Below, piece by piece: positions 11,809 through 23,298 of a DNA stretch of 64,000 nt; positions within the stretch are counted from its first letter, which is position 1; every line of letters starts with the position of its first letter. The DNA is taken from positions 20,523,001-20,587,000 of the forward strand of contig CM077011.1 of assembly GCA_039090855.1 (NCBI GenBank), read 5' to 3'. Under the pieces are notes generated by a model. That model was not told the origin of the DNA. It saw only the letters and a program-made list of their open reading frames with translations, and searched no databases. Source of the DNA: Macrothele yani. Taxonomy: Eukaryota > Arthropoda > Arachnida > Araneae > Macrothelidae. Made by a program: the position numbers and the translations under genes.

Positions 11809-13127
11809 GGGTGTCCACAGAGTGTCTTTACAACTTTGCACATTTATTACGGACACCCTGTACTATATAAGTTATGGTATTTGTTGTATAATATACTGTA
11901 AATATCAACGTTTTAATTGACATTATCGTTTTTTGTTATAGTTCCTTCACTGACGTAACAGGCGCTGTTCTATGAAAATGTGGTCCCTACAAGGGATTGC
12001 GAAGTGCATCGCTTGGTTCATCGAAACAAAATCTGATACACAAATGCAACGACATTTCCGGACTAGGTATGGGAACACCCCGCCATCTCGTCCTAGTATC
12101 CGCCAATGGCACCATAAATTCATGGAGACTGGGTCCGTGTTGGATCAAGATCGTAGTGGCCGCCCACGAACATCGAGTATCCGCCAATGGCACCAAAAAT
12201 TCATGGAGACTGGGTCCGTGTTGGATCATGATCGTTCCGCTGCCAGAGAACTTCAAATTCCCCGATCCACGGTACACAGGGTGCTACATAGACATATACG
12301 CTTATATGCATACAAAGTGCAAATGTTACAAGCACTTGAGTCGAACGATAGACCACGACGAAAAGAATTCGCAGTAACGATGCTGGATAGTCTGAGTGAA
12401 GGTCCCGAGCTTCTTACACATGATTGTTTTACGGATGAGGAAACTTTTCATGCCTCTAGGCAATTAAACAGACACAATGTCAAGATCTCGGGGTCTTAAA
12501 ATCATCATGCGTTTATGGAACGTGCGAGAGACAGTTCTAAAGTGAACGTGTATTGCGGTGTTATGCAAAACCGAGTTCTTTGACCATGTTTCTTCAGTGA
12601 GAAAACAGTGACGGCAGATGTTTACCTGAATGTTTTGCGTACGTATGTTATATCACAGTTGGAGGGCATTCAACCAAGCGTGATATTCCAACAGAACGGT
12701 GCGCCTCTACATTGGGAACGGCACGTTCGGGATTTTTAAAACAAAACATTCCCTGGGAGGTGGATTGGACGGGATGGTCCAATTGCATGGCCACCCCGTT
12801 TCCCCGACGTCACACTTCTGGACTATTTTGTATGGGGATATGTAAAGAATATCGTGTTTCGGACAAAGGTGCAGGACATCGATGACCTGAAATCGAGGAT
12901 TAACAATGCAGTTTCGACCATTACTGAGGACATGCTGCAGCGCACATGATTGTAACTGGAGTTTCGGCTAAATGTTCTACACGCAACAAATGGCGCGCGT
13001 ATTGATCTTTTATAATGAGGTAAAAAAAAACTTTATTCTTTGCTCTTACTCATGTGCTTAACCACATTTGTCTATCTCATACAGTGTATCCGTGATAAAT
13101 GTGAAAAGTTGTAAAGAGACTTTAATC
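11809..13127 (+). mobile_element. Tc1/mariner relative with DUF4817-type transposase (pseudogene)
   Basis: The terminal inverted repeats share TCTTTACAACTT and ACATTTAT blocks (left 11821-11870, right 13081-13127). The plus-strand transposase starts at about 11972 with an N-terminal helix-turn-helix (FRTRYGNTPPSRPSIRQWH), followed by a second wHTH (LQIPRSTVHRVLHR) and a DDE domain. The first catalytic Asp is present (CFTDEETFH); the second is changed to Asn (FQQNGAPLHW, about 12690-12720, where the family has FQQDGAPPHW); the third is in LLDYFVWGYVKN. Two stops (12500, 12581) and a further stop near 12739 interrupt it. An 81-bp in-frame tandem duplication (12095-12175 and from 12176) repeats the SIRQWHHKFMETGSVLD block. 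Confidence 0.8.
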
Positions 13128-13139
13128 AGTTTTTTCTAA

Positions 13140-14325
13140 TATGCAGGCAAATGCTTGCCGTTTTGACTTCCGGCATCTCACTGGTATATCACATGTATCA
13201 CCCCATTGAGGACGGCAATGGCACAAAATCGCAGGTTTCGGGTCAGTCGACATACCATGCTTGAAGGAACTTGCTATAGAAAAAATATTCTATTCATTCC
13301 AGAAAATGTGTGGCTGTACTAGAGATGGAACAGGTAAAAAAATATTGGACCCGGACACGACCCGCGCGTCACATAATTGCATCAGACCCGGATATGTAAC
13401 TAACCCGGACAAATATATTTTGAATAACATACAGGACATTCAAAACGTCTATCTGCAGTGGGTGTCTTAGGTTATACGAAAATCAAACAAATATATTACA
13501 GGAACACATAATTTACTCACTTACAGGAAGGGTTGAAACTTTCGTCCTTCATTTGCAAGACATAACCTTACTGTTTTAAACATGTTTTCGAACATCTCTG
13601 CGACAGACAAAAAATCCCTACGCAGAAATGTTAAGGCTGCTCCACTTAGTTTGATGGCGCTACAGTCAAAATTTTTGAATTAAGCAATTTGTTGTATGTT
13701 TACTTTCAGGTTGTGTTGTTTTCTTGGTAAGCTATCAAGCTTCAGAATATGTTTCACAGCAACACCAATTTTCACAAGTTTATGATCAGTTCACAGTTTC
13801 CAAAACGTGAATGTTGTTCTCATCATTGTCCCTGAAAAGGAAGGGACACGTTTCCTTCTGAGGACACTCTTCCTCCATATTGCATGGCAAATCAGTTTGC
13901 ACTCAGCGGGCACCAGTATTGAGTACAAAATTCTATAGTGCGCATATTAGTTTGAATTTTTTTTCTCTTGTCAAAAGTGAAACGCAAATAAAACCGGGTC
14001 GAAATCGGATCAGGAACACCTTGACCCAACCCATCTGAACCGCTAGAAATTGTCGACCCCTTGACCCGTAACCTCCTTTGGCAGAATTTATTTTCTTTTT
14101 TCGATCCTCACTGCTAGGAAATACCTTTTACGTTCAGACGCCAATACACCGAACGAGCCCTTTTCTGCTGTTGACAGAATTCGAATTCACATCTCGCTAA
14201 TCCGGAGCTGCTCTTCTACCGATTGAACTAAGCCGGTAAGCCTTATCCGCTGCAACTTGCCTTTTTGATTTGCATCACCTGAGTAGTACGTCCCAAAGAG
14301 ATTTTTTTCTTCCATCTGTGCTGTG
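13140..14325. mobile_element. tRNA-like repeat, family 3, split by an insertion
   Basis: The segments 13145-13300 and 14090-14325 match 57.45-57.86 kb: shared 'aaatcgcaggtttc', 'accatgcttgaagga' versus 'accatacttgaagga', 'tccgctgcaacttgcc' versus 'tcgctgcaacttgcc', and 'ttcagacgccaat' versus 'ttcaggcgtcaat'. On the minus strand 14160-14250 forms a tRNA-like head (GGCTTAGTTCAATCGGTAGA, then GAATTCGAATTC as B box). The order of blocks implies a tandem or circularly permuted unit, with foreign sequence at about 13311-14090. Confidence 0.55.
13311..14090. mobile_element. Possible hAT-like non-autonomous insert
   Basis: The left end TAGAGATGGAACAGG resembles hAT termini of the TAGAGATGGG type, and both ends are rich in GACCCGG/CCGGGTC motifs in opposite orientation (13348-13400 and 13990-14070). 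It interrupts the family-3 repeat. I could not find a convincing 8-bp target duplication, so the class is tentative. Confidence 0.35.
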
Positions 14326-15568
14326 CTGGTTTCCACTGTTCAAGCTGTTTGGGCTCCTTCTGCAATTATCATCGAGTACAGTAATTTTACAAACAGCACA
14401 CCACTCAGCTGCATCCTGACGCGACATCACAGCTTCTGTGCACACCTCAATAAGCTGTTGATGGATATCATTGATGGATGTGTGCCATCAAATATTGTAC
14501 GTCTTCACGAGACAAACGTCCCAGCTCAATCGCCATTTTGAACTGTCACAACACGGTTGTAATGTATGCATACTTCTTCACGTTGGGCAGTGTTGCCATT
14601 CGTGTTCACTAAGATCTGTAATCTTATGTGTCGCACTTCCAAGAAGCATGCCCATGAAAAATAGGCCTTATGGTTTTCATATGCCAAGATTTTTTTACCT
14701 TCGATTACTTACCGCAAAACCGCTAGTTTCGGAAAAAGGGAAACCTCTACGAAATTATTTTCAATTCAGTGCTGAAACCTCTGCGGCTGCAATATTACTG
14801 CGCAGCTGTTTATGTTTGACAGCAATGCATGGATAACACCTCTGCATAGTGCTTCATTCAGCGTAACTCTGAATTCAAAAAACGAAATTTAAGTGATATG
14901 ATGTATTCACTGTCATGCAAGGAACATAAGATAGTATGAAGTTGAAACACATGCAGTAATAAAAAGAACATCTTAATTTATGTCTGTAACACAAGATAGT
15001 GTTGATAGAACTGAAGATATACGATTGTGACGTGTACTATAATTTAATCTTCCATTTTAGTATATGTATTCTTACGCAAATTTGAAAGTTTTCTCATTAA
15101 AGGTTTTTTTAAACTTAACACCACACATTCTATGGAAAAAATTAGCTTTGGCAACCCTGACAACAGGCCAAGAGTCAACGACGTCCACTCAAGTTAAAGA
15201 CAGGAGCTTCTTTTCTTAATGCATCAGAATCTCATATGTTTTACTCTCACAATGATTTGGACAATGTCCTGCACTATACTATGGTTTTTGGAATTCTAAA
15301 TGTCATCACGCTCAACGTTTTGCTATTCACGATTGATGAAAGTAAAGCACAGAGTACAGCTATATACAGCTGAAAGCTAAGGAGAAGAGAGGATTGTGCA
15401 ATTTGGATATTTGTTGTGAACAAGTTATCGTTGATTAAGGGAAATGGCTGAAATGTGGCATAATACCTAACTAGAGTCAATAAAGGAATGGGCTCTGTAA
15501 GTACTGCCTCATGATTATATCAACACCTACACATTACTCTTAAACTGCCTGATTAGGTATTTCATATA
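14326..15568. other. Intronic sequence, nothing recognised
   Basis: The 121-codon plus-strand open frame at 14471-14836 has no recognisable domain. No terminal repeats or exon signals were identified. Confidence 0.4.
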
Positions 15569-16738
15569 CATCATATTCACAAAAGTCCTCGAATACCCAT
15601 TCAAAAGCAAATGAACGGATCCGTTGCGTTGTTGAGATGCGATTTACAGCTGCAAACGGTATAAAAGCAAGCCTGCAGCTGACCGCGATCATATCGCACT
15701 GTGAGGTTGAGTGAAAATTTCGCGGGGGAGAGAAATGACTTTGAAAAAGAAAAATATTGGGTGTTACATTGGTGGGTTGTCCATAAGAGAAACCTAGAAG
15801 CGTTTAAACATACCCAAGTCACTTCTTTCGGATGTACTGAATAAGTGGAAGACACATGGCGTGCCTGAAGCAGCAAAACGTACCGGCAGACCAAAGAAAA
15901 TCAGTGATAGAGGACGTCGAAGCCTCAGGAGAGTCGTTACAGCTAATCGACGGAGTACTGCACAAGACCTTAGTGTACAGGTGAGTAAAAATGCTGGAAC
16001 CTCGGTATGTACGCGTAACTTTCGCAGATAACATCATTCCATGGGTTACCGTGGTCGTGCGGCTACTCCTAAGCATTTCATCTCCACTCGGAATGCTACT
16101 CGTCGTTTATCATGGTGTAAAGAACATTTAACGTTGACTGTAGAGCAATGAAAGAGGGTCCTATGGACTGAGGAATCTAGATACACGATCCATCAGTCTG
16201 ATGGCCGTGTGGGTATGGCGGCAGCTGGGGAGCGTTATTTACCACAGTGTACTGTTCCTACGGTCAAGTTTGGAACTGAAAGTGTACTCGTGTGGGGGCG
16301 TTTTTCGTGGTATAGTCCCAGCCCATTGGTTATCGTGGACAACTCTGTTAACCAGCACGTCTACCTCGATATTCTGGACAGTTATGCCCTGCCAAATCTT
16401 TGGCAATACAATGGAATCGAGCCTTTTTGTACCAGCAGGATAATGCATCGACCCATAAAGCAAGGACTGTTACAGCGTGCTTTGACGAAAATTCCGTATC
16501 GTGTGTGGAATGGACAGCACAGAGCACTGATCGTAATCACATAGATCACCTACGTGATGAATTACAGCGCCGCATAAGAAGTTTGGAACCAAGGACTACT
16601 ACAAAGCAACCGTTAGCGGCAGCATTATGTACTGAATGGAAACGCATGCCTAACGCTGTGTTCCAAAACCTTGTCGAAAGCCTGTCTCGAAGGGTCAATG
16701 CATGCATTTGGTTTCCGGTGATCTTTGTAAATATAGTG
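15569..16738 (+). mobile_element. Tc1-like transposon, family b (broken transposase)
   Basis: TA-flanked element; ends CATCATATTCACAAAAGTCC and GTGATCTTTGTAAATATAGTG match the better ends of the second copy at 36618-37864. The transposase starts at 15735 (MTLKKKNIGCYIGGLSIRE), followed by a helix-turn-helix (LNIPKSLLSDVLNKWKTHG), RPKKISDRGRRSLRRVV, a second HTH and the DDE domain. Compared with the family, the first acidic residue is Glu instead of Asp (WTEESRY, about 16165), the second is kept (YQQDNASTHKAR, about 16430), and the third is Asp instead of Glu (NHIDHLRDEL). It has an in-frame stop (16149) and at least three frameshifts. Not active. Confidence 0.85.
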
Positions 16739-16926
16739 TATAATTATGAATTTGAGCTGCGTAAGAGGGAAGTGATCCATGTTCAACGAGAAATAAACAC
16801 TGTGCCATAAGCTAAGGCACTAGCCGTATGGGTATTGCATTGAATCTAATATCTGAAGTTACAGTACACCAAACTAGCTCAGAGTTTAGTATTTTATACA
16901 AAAACAACCGTAACGTTAGGATCATA
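16739..16926. other. Spacer between two Tc1 elements
   Basis: A 188-bp AT-rich spacer between adjacent Tc1 families b and c, with no feature of its own. Confidence 0.5.
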
Positions 16927-18230
16927 CACACATTGGCCACTGAATCAGAAACCTTTATTCAATACCGGGTTGGACCTCCTGTAGCCTGAAATACAGCACG
17001 CATGCGGTTTGTCCCGGATTCCACAAGGTATTGGAATGCATCTACGTCTAACGCATACCAAGCATTCACAAGACAGTTCTCCAAGTGGCTAATGTTCGAC
17101 GTAAGAGGACTTTGCACCCGTATCAATTTTTTTAATATGCCCTATGCATTCTGGATAGGGTTTAGATCCCGGCTTTGTGGTGGCCAGGGAAGGAGGTGGA
17201 TATCGCTGTCACTCCCGCTGAGCCACGTTTGAACATATATTGTGCGATGGATAGTAACATTTTCTTCCATAAAACAGCCTTCACCTGTTGTATGAAAAGT
17301 CAACATTGCAGGATGGACTTGATCAGGAACAATGTTTAGATAATCCTTGGAGGACAAACTACTGGTGAATACATCTTCCTTGATGGAGAGTGGCATTGTG
17401 TTTCATGAGCAGCCTCAACTTCTGGATAAAAACCTGGCATTGCAGGACGGACTTGATTGGCAACAATGTTCAGGTAATCCCTGGAAGACACCTGACCTTC
17501 CAGAAATATCAGGGGACGTGTTTTGTACCAACAGAAAACGCATCTCACACCATAACACTGCTTCCAGAACCTTGAGGTGTGTTAAGACAAGCTGGGTGAA
17601 TGTGTTAACACAAATCCAGGACTCATTGAACCATATAACGTTTTTCCAAACGTCCAGTCATGGTGTTCCTGATCCACTGTTCACGAACTTACCGGTTCTC
17701 CGCAGAAATCAGTTCTTGCCATACAGGCATGTGACTGCTAATACCGATCCTTTTTCATGCCCTGATCATAGTTAGCTGATAGGCCGGGAGCAGCTTTCAT
17801 TGAATGCTACTCGCAATTGTTGCATACAGGAAGCCTTGTTCCCTCCGTACAACCCTTCTGAGACGACGGCGGCGATCTCGTTCCTTACTGATTTTCGCAG
17901 CGCCATAATTACGCCTCTTAGACTACAATGTGTATTATTTGGCACTGATTCAATACCCGGAATTATCTCACCTTTTGAAAGACCAGTCTGGTTTGCTGTT
18001 TTCAAAATCGTCGCTCCAGACAGATGGACACCTACAATAAGCCCTTTATCGAATTCCGAAAGATCTTTTGTTTTCCTTATTGTAATCTACACTGCTGTCG
18101 ATTACTAACGAGCAGCAGTTTTGAAAAGCTTCCTCGATAGTGCACGTGACCACGCATTTTTCATATACGCTGCGTAAGTGTCGTTTACTTATATCTGCAC
18201 TAATGTTTCTAATTCAGTGACCGGTGTGTG
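16927..18230 (-). mobile_element. Tc1-like transposon, family c (broken, with internal duplication)
   Basis: Terminal inverted repeats of 25 bp, CACACATTGGCCACTGAATC at the low end and its near-complement at 18206-18230, with a TA on the low side. The transposase reads leftwards from about 18060. The N-terminal domain (KGEIIPGIE... with RKSVRNEIAAVVSEG) is followed by a DDE domain ending in WPPQSRDLNPIQNA, where the catalytic Glu is replaced by Gln. The block encoding SSKDYLNIVxDQVHPAM occurs twice, about 136 bp apart (17339-17355 and 17475-17491). The sister copy at 31597-32872 shows a duplication of the same block. Confidence 0.8.
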
Positions 18231-18559
18231 CAGTTGCTACCACAAACATTCATAATTTAACTATTATTTTATGTGATGTACACCTAACATCTGAAAATGC
18301 ATCGAAATACGGGTATGAATGCAGGCACGACAGAAATGTTAATAAACGAGCAGGAATCAAGGTAGAGATACAATGGCAGTTTATAGAATATCGGCAGATA
18401 TTTGACCACATATCTAAAGACACTCATCTAATCCATTGTATTCGTCATGGTTTTATGAAACTAAATCACGAAACAGACGACTTTGAGATAGTTGGTACGT
18501 GTTTTACGCTTTCCAACCGTAGGTTGAAGAAGCGTATATCCTCCAGCTTTGTCCGTCCG

Positions 18560-19700
18560 TCCATCTGTCCGCACGATAACTGGCGTAAAAATGGTTCGCT
18601 TTCGATGAAATTTTAGTATGTGGTAGGGGACCGCCTGGGGACGAACCCAATTGAAAATGGACGAAATGTGGTCAAAGGTCAGGACATAGGATTGCGATCC
18701 ATTCCATCGCCCTTATCCCATATTATTAAGGTGGACGTCAAGCAATTTTGCTTCCTATACTTCCAATGGAAAAACTTTTGTACACATTTCCTTCACAATT
18801 AATGTGTTCCCAAGGATGAAAATTTTAACATGGATTAAAATAACTTCATATTATAACTTGGAAAACTTAATATTTTCCAAAACATAACCATAATTATATT
18901 AAAAATCAATAACTTTTCCTTTGGTGGTGTTGAAACCAGGAAAAAGATGGCGCGACCTGTACTTTGATGACGTCAGTGGACAAATAAAAGTTGGATTGCA
19001 TAATTACGGTTATGGTTTAGAAAATATTAAGTATTCCAATTTATGAAATGAAGCTATTTTAATCATGTTCAAATTTTAATCCTTGGGAACGCATTAATTG
19101 TCCAGAAAAAAGATGGCGCGACCTGTTATTTCATGACGTCAGTATACAAACAAATGTGCGGATCCTATTAAAGTTTTATGACGTCATACTCTTGCTGGCG
19201 GTCGCAATTCCCATCTGCCTCATTACGTCACGCGTTGTGTGCGTATGTTCGTCCGCACGATAACTCGCGTAAAAATCGTTCGATTTCGATGAAAATTTAG
19301 TATGTGGTAGGGGAACACCTGGGAAAGAATCCTGTTAAAAATTGTCGAAACGGGGGTCAAAGGTCAGGACATAGAAGCGGAATCACTTCCATCGCCATTA
19401 TGCATCATAACTTACGTAAAAATGTTTCGATTTGGATGAAATGTTAGTATGTTTTAGGGACCTGCCTGGGGACGAATCCCATTGAAAATGGGAGAAATGT
19501 GGTCAAAGGTTAGGACACAGGAGCGGGATCTATTCCATAGCCCTTATGCTTCATAACTTACGTAAAATTGCTTCGATTGCGACAAACCTTTATCATGTTA
19601 TTTCGGAGGTATACTGAACCAATTCTGTTGAATATCATCGAAATGGGTTCAAAGGTCAGGGCACAGGAGTGAGATATATTCCACAGCCATTTTCCTCATA
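18560..19700. repeat. ~147-bp tandem repeats (four units) interrupted by a MITE
   Basis: Units at about 18570-18720, 19255-19405, 19405-19550 and 19550-19695 share 'cgtaaaaatgnttcga', 'ttagtatgtggtaggggac', 'ctggggacgaa' and 'ggtcaaaggtcaggacata'. The first unit is separated from the others by the MITE at 18799-19097 and by a copied 'aagatggcgcgacctgt' segment (18942 and 19109). No coding sequence. It may belong to a larger undefined transposon. Confidence 0.65.
18799..19097. mobile_element. Palindromic MITE with TTAA ends
   Basis: Starts TTAATGTGTTCCCAAGGAT and ends ATCCTTGGGAACGCATTAA. The arms, about 100 bp each (18799-18898 and 18998-19097), are complementary with about ten mismatches. 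The 99-bp centre contains 'gatggcgcgacctgt' and a TGACGTCA palindrome. TTAA at both ends suggests a piggyBac-type target, but no CCC/GGG terminus is seen, so the superfamily is open. Confidence 0.6.
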
Positions 19701-20139
19701 ACTTGAGTAATGATTTCTAGTATGTTGGAAAGCGTATCATAATCAATGCATTGCATGATTTTACTAACTTATTGGTGATGCGCTGGGTCACATTCGTGTT
19801 TGAAATAGATCAAGGATTAGTCCAACCAAATTCAACTAGCAGTAGATAGCATCATTCCTCTGATGAAACGACAATGTTCGCCAGTTCTTTTTCAATCACA
19901 GATATTGTCATCACAGTCGGTGCTTATATTACACAGCCCAACAACAAAATAGCTCTGGTGATTTGGAAGTTAGACCTATTTTGATGTATACTTGAGGTGT
20001 TGTTTCCAAAAATGGCATTGGTCGCATCAGCTCTAGTTTTGGAGATTCGGCATGCTCACTTTAGATCTAAGGTGAAGAAGTGTAATAAAGTGTATATTTT
20101 TAATTAGTGATTGTTCAGGGCAATAAAGGAATATTGTGA

Positions 20140-21540
20140 TTCTCTGGTGCGTGTAGGTATCCAGATGTCTTTTGCTACATTTGTGTGGAGTACACCCTAA
20201 AAGAAAGTTGGAAAATTATTTCTGAGTTTGTGAAAAGGGCATACCTTGGTTTTAGATTGGAGACCAAGATAATTTGTGGGCTCCTCATATTGTATGCAAA
20301 ACTTGCACGGAACATTTGCGACAAGGACAAATGGGAAGAAGAACTGACTGAAATGAAAAGAGGAGCTGGCTGAAATGGAAAGATGAGCTGACTGAAATGG
20401 AAAGAGGAGCTGACTGAAATGGAAAGAGGAGCTGACTGAAATGGAAAGAGGAGCTGACTGAAATGGAAAGATGAGCTGACTGAAATGGAAAGAGGAGCTG
20501 GCTGAAATGGAAAGATGAGCTGACTGAAATGGAAAGAGGAGCTGACTGAAATGGAAAGAGGAGCTGACTGAAATGGAAAGATGAGCTGACTGAAATGAAA
20601 AGAGGAGCTGGCTGAAATGGAAAGAGGAGCTGACTGAAATGGAAAGAGGAGCTGGCTGAAATGGAAAGATGAGCTGACTGAAATGGAAAGAGGAGCTGAC
20701 TGAAATGGAAAGATGAGCTGACTGAAATGAAAAGAGGAGCTGGCTGAAATGGAAAGAGGAGCTGACTGAAATGGAAAGAGGAGCTGGCTGAAATGGAAAG
20801 ATGAGCTGACTGAAATGGAAAGAGGAGCTGACTGAAATGGAAAGATGAGCTGACTGAAATGAAAAGAGGAGCTGGCTGAAATGGAAAGAGGAGCTGACTG
20901 AAATGGAAAGAGGAGCTGGCTGAAATGGAAAGATGAGCTGACTGAAATGGAAAGAGGAGCTGACTGAAATGGAAAGATGAGCTGACTGAAATGGAAAGAG
21001 GAGCTGACTGAAATGGAAAGAGGAGCTGACTGAAATGGAAAGAGGAGCTGACTGAAATTGTTTGTTAGGAACCAAAAAACCATGATGGCCGTTAGTTTTT
21101 TCGTATCAATATTAAGATCATCAAGTGAAATAATCGAAGCTAATGGACATATCCAGACCTAGATTTAGCAAAGACGACCTCATCTTTACTCAAATGAGGT
21201 ACCTGTTCTATCTTTCAATCACCTAACAGAGCTACCAGAGGTTGATCCAGCACGCATGTCTGATGACGTACAAGATAAGAGAAGTATGGAAGGTGACAGG
21301 ACTTTTGTAGGAACTTCAACAAGTACTCAACGCTTTAACCTCATGAACTGATGGACCTCATCAGGGATATGGATCTGCCAAAGGAGTCTTTTGTATTGCT
21401 GACCTCTAGGTTGAATGAAAAATATTTATTCATTCTAGAACAGACTTTACGTTTTATCGTAGCAGAGAAAAGGATTTACTGCCCTTCTTTAAGGACAGCA
21501 AACTAGTGTTCTGCAATGACGTCAGAGGCCTCTGAGGAAA
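20140..21540 (+). pseudogene. Remnant of a multi-copy uncharacterised invertebrate protein gene
   Basis: N-terminal part about 20150-20345: a zinc-knuckle-like stretch (DVFCYICVEYTL), KKAY/VKRAY, then after a +1 frameshift near 20250 IGDQDNLWAPHIVCKTCTEH, the signature I associate with a highly repeated invertebrate family of unknown function. C-terminal part about 21220-21540, with two further frame changes: DVQDKRSMEGDRTFVG, HELMDLIRDMDLPKE, LLTSRLNEK and FYRSREKDLLPFFKDSKLVF. The central part is replaced by a 22-bp minisatellite. The function of the family is not known to me. Cys pairs near the start suggest a zinc-binding module. The family assignment is from memory of conserved blocks, not from a search. 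Confidence 0.5.
20346..21058. repeat. 22-bp minisatellite with 132-bp higher-order structure
   Basis: About 32 copies of GAGGAGCTGACTGAAATGGA plus AA. Variants GATGAG for GAGGAG, GGCT for GACT and AAAAG for GGAAAG recur in fixed order. The single variant 'gaaatgaaaag' recurs at about 20592, 20724 and 20856, giving a six-monomer, 132-bp higher-order unit repeated at least three times. Because 22 is not a multiple of three and the minus strand lacks stops, two minus-strand frames are open for about 300 codons. They are repeat artefacts, not genes. Confidence 0.95.
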
Positions 21541-21900
21541 ATGGGTCTATCAAACCGATTTAATGATATGTTTATTTCAACACTCTTTGCGGGAATGAGT
21601 TGAAATAAACTGATTTAGTAATATATGGTTATTTTAATAGTATGTAATATTAATAGCATCAATATTTTGGTCAAAATATTACCATAAATAGCAGATTATG
21701 CGATTAAGGATCATGACTTTTGACGGACCGTCGGTTGAATCATCATATAAGGTGGTTATGCAGCATCTCCAAAACTATAGCTGATAGGTCAGAACTAATG
21801 CCATTTTTGGAATCAGCTCCCTAAGCAATTCCAAAAGTTAGACCTATCCAAGAATAGGTCTAACTTTTAAGGCGCCAAAATATGTGTTGTGGAGCGTTAC

Positions 21901-22429
21901 AGATATTCATCATCTTTCAGCCGGAAATAAAGCCCAGCAGAAAAAGAAACTTATCTTCGATAACGACACAAGTATGCGATGTAATTCATCTACGAATTCT
22001 CACGAATATTTTCTATGCTCTAATTATTTAAAAATTAAGTGAAAGATCTGGCAGATTATTCTGTTTACAAACAAGCAGTAAGGACGCGGAAACAGAACAT
22101 CTTTGCTGCTTTAGTTAGGTAGAAACAATCATCGCAAAGAAAAAAGACAAAGCTCCCCCAAAAAGTAGTTTAATTCTGATGAAACTCGGCATTCAAGTAC
22201 CTCAGGTCCGAATATGCAAATGATTAAAAAATGAAGACCAATGAATAAATACTGGCCCGCCACAATACATAAGTCAAATCTGATTACAGCAATCAATTCC
22301 TGAGAAAATTCTGGTCTTGTTTAATATGTCACATGATCCTTTACCATTTGAAATATTTGAACTTGATCCAATATGGCGAATTTCAAGAAGGTGTCTATGT
22401 ACTCCCGTTTCTGAAATGCAAAGGTGTTC
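21901..22429. other. Unrecognised spacer
   Basis: AT-rich sequence between the inverted-repeat cassette and the truncated 3' end of the RTE LINE. Nothing recognised. Confidence 0.4.
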
Positions 22430-23298
22430 TGCAGTTCTGATGGGGTAGTTGCAAATATGACTACGTCATCAGCAAAACGAAGGTGGGTTAGATCATCTCC
22501 AATAATCTTTATCCCCTTGTTTTCCCAGCTCAGCGACTGAAAGACACCCTCCAATGTGGCATTAAAGAGCTTCGGAGATATGGAGTCACCTTGTCTCACT
22601 CCCTTTCCAATTTTTATGTGTGTTGTATTTTCAAACAGCCGAATCTTTGCACTTCCATTTTCATAGATGTTATTAATAATATTAATGTATACATCTTCAA
22701 TGCCGCAGGATTTCAAAGCCATTGTAACTGCTAATGGTTTCACTGAATCAAAGGCTTTTTCAAAATCGATAAAAGCCATGCACAATGGAAGTTTATATTC
22801 CCTCGCTCTTTCAATTAGTTCTCTCAGTACGTGGATATGATCTATTGTGCTGTAGCCACTCCTGAATCCAGCTTGTTCTCTCGATTGAGCCATGTCCAGT
22901 GTTACTTTCAAGCGGTGTGAAAGAACTTTAGTGAAGATTTTATAAACCACTGATAGGATGCTGATAGGTCTGTAGTTCCCAAGATCCTCAATGGCACCGT
23001 TTTTATGTAGCAGGATCATTGTAGCGGTGTTCCAACCCTCAGGAATCTTCCCTTCATTAAGGCATCGAGTGAAAATTTGGGCGAGTATTGTTTCGATTTC
23101 TCCGCTTGCTTCTTGTATGATGTCTACAGTAATTCCATCTTCTCCTGGAGCTTTCCCCAGCTTCATGTTCTTGATTGCATGTGCAACTTCTACTGGAAGG
23201 ACTGGAGGAACTCTGGTACTGGTATTTTTCATGATGTCTGGAGTGCATGTATCATTCCTTTCATATAATTTGGAGTAGAAATCTTTCACTCTTGTCAA
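22430..23298 (-). pseudogene. Reverse transcriptase domain of RTE copy 1, truncated
   Basis: An uninterrupted minus-strand frame from a Met at 23298. Motifs in order: VAHAIKNMKLGKAPGEDGIT (fingers), LLHKNGAIEDLGNYRPISIL, QAGFRSGYSTIDHI, CMAFIDFEKAFDSV (motif A with the first Asp), GVRQGDSISPKLF (motif B) and LRFADDVVIF (motif C, the catalytic Asp pair). The frame stays open to about 22321, but below 22430 the sequence is unrelated to copy 2, so the last 36 residues are read-through into flanking DNA. The palm is better preserved than in copy 2. Confidence 0.85.

Larger units (their letters stand above)
19935..21900 (+). mobile_element. Cassette with terminal inverted repeats carrying a multi-copy invertebrate gene remnant
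   Basis: Inverted repeats flank the cassette. The left arm (about 19965-20060) reads AGTTAGACCTATTTTGATG, then TTCCAAAAATGGCATTGGTC and CTAGTTTTGGAGAT. The reverse complement of 21750-21865 reads AGTTAGACCTATTCTTGG, then TTCCAAAAATGGCATTAGTT and ATAGTTTTGGAGAT. Similarity fades outward to about 19935 and 21900. The right arm holds a hairpin of 15-bp perfect arms (AAAAGTTAGACCTAT, about 21835-21870). Between the arms lie a broken gene and a minisatellite. Confidence 0.5.

Noticed and set aside
20175..21083. Two minus-strand open frames of about 300 codons with a Ser/Phe-rich 22-residue repeat
   Set aside because: Produced by a 22-bp minisatellite read in several frames; no codon bias, start context or domain.
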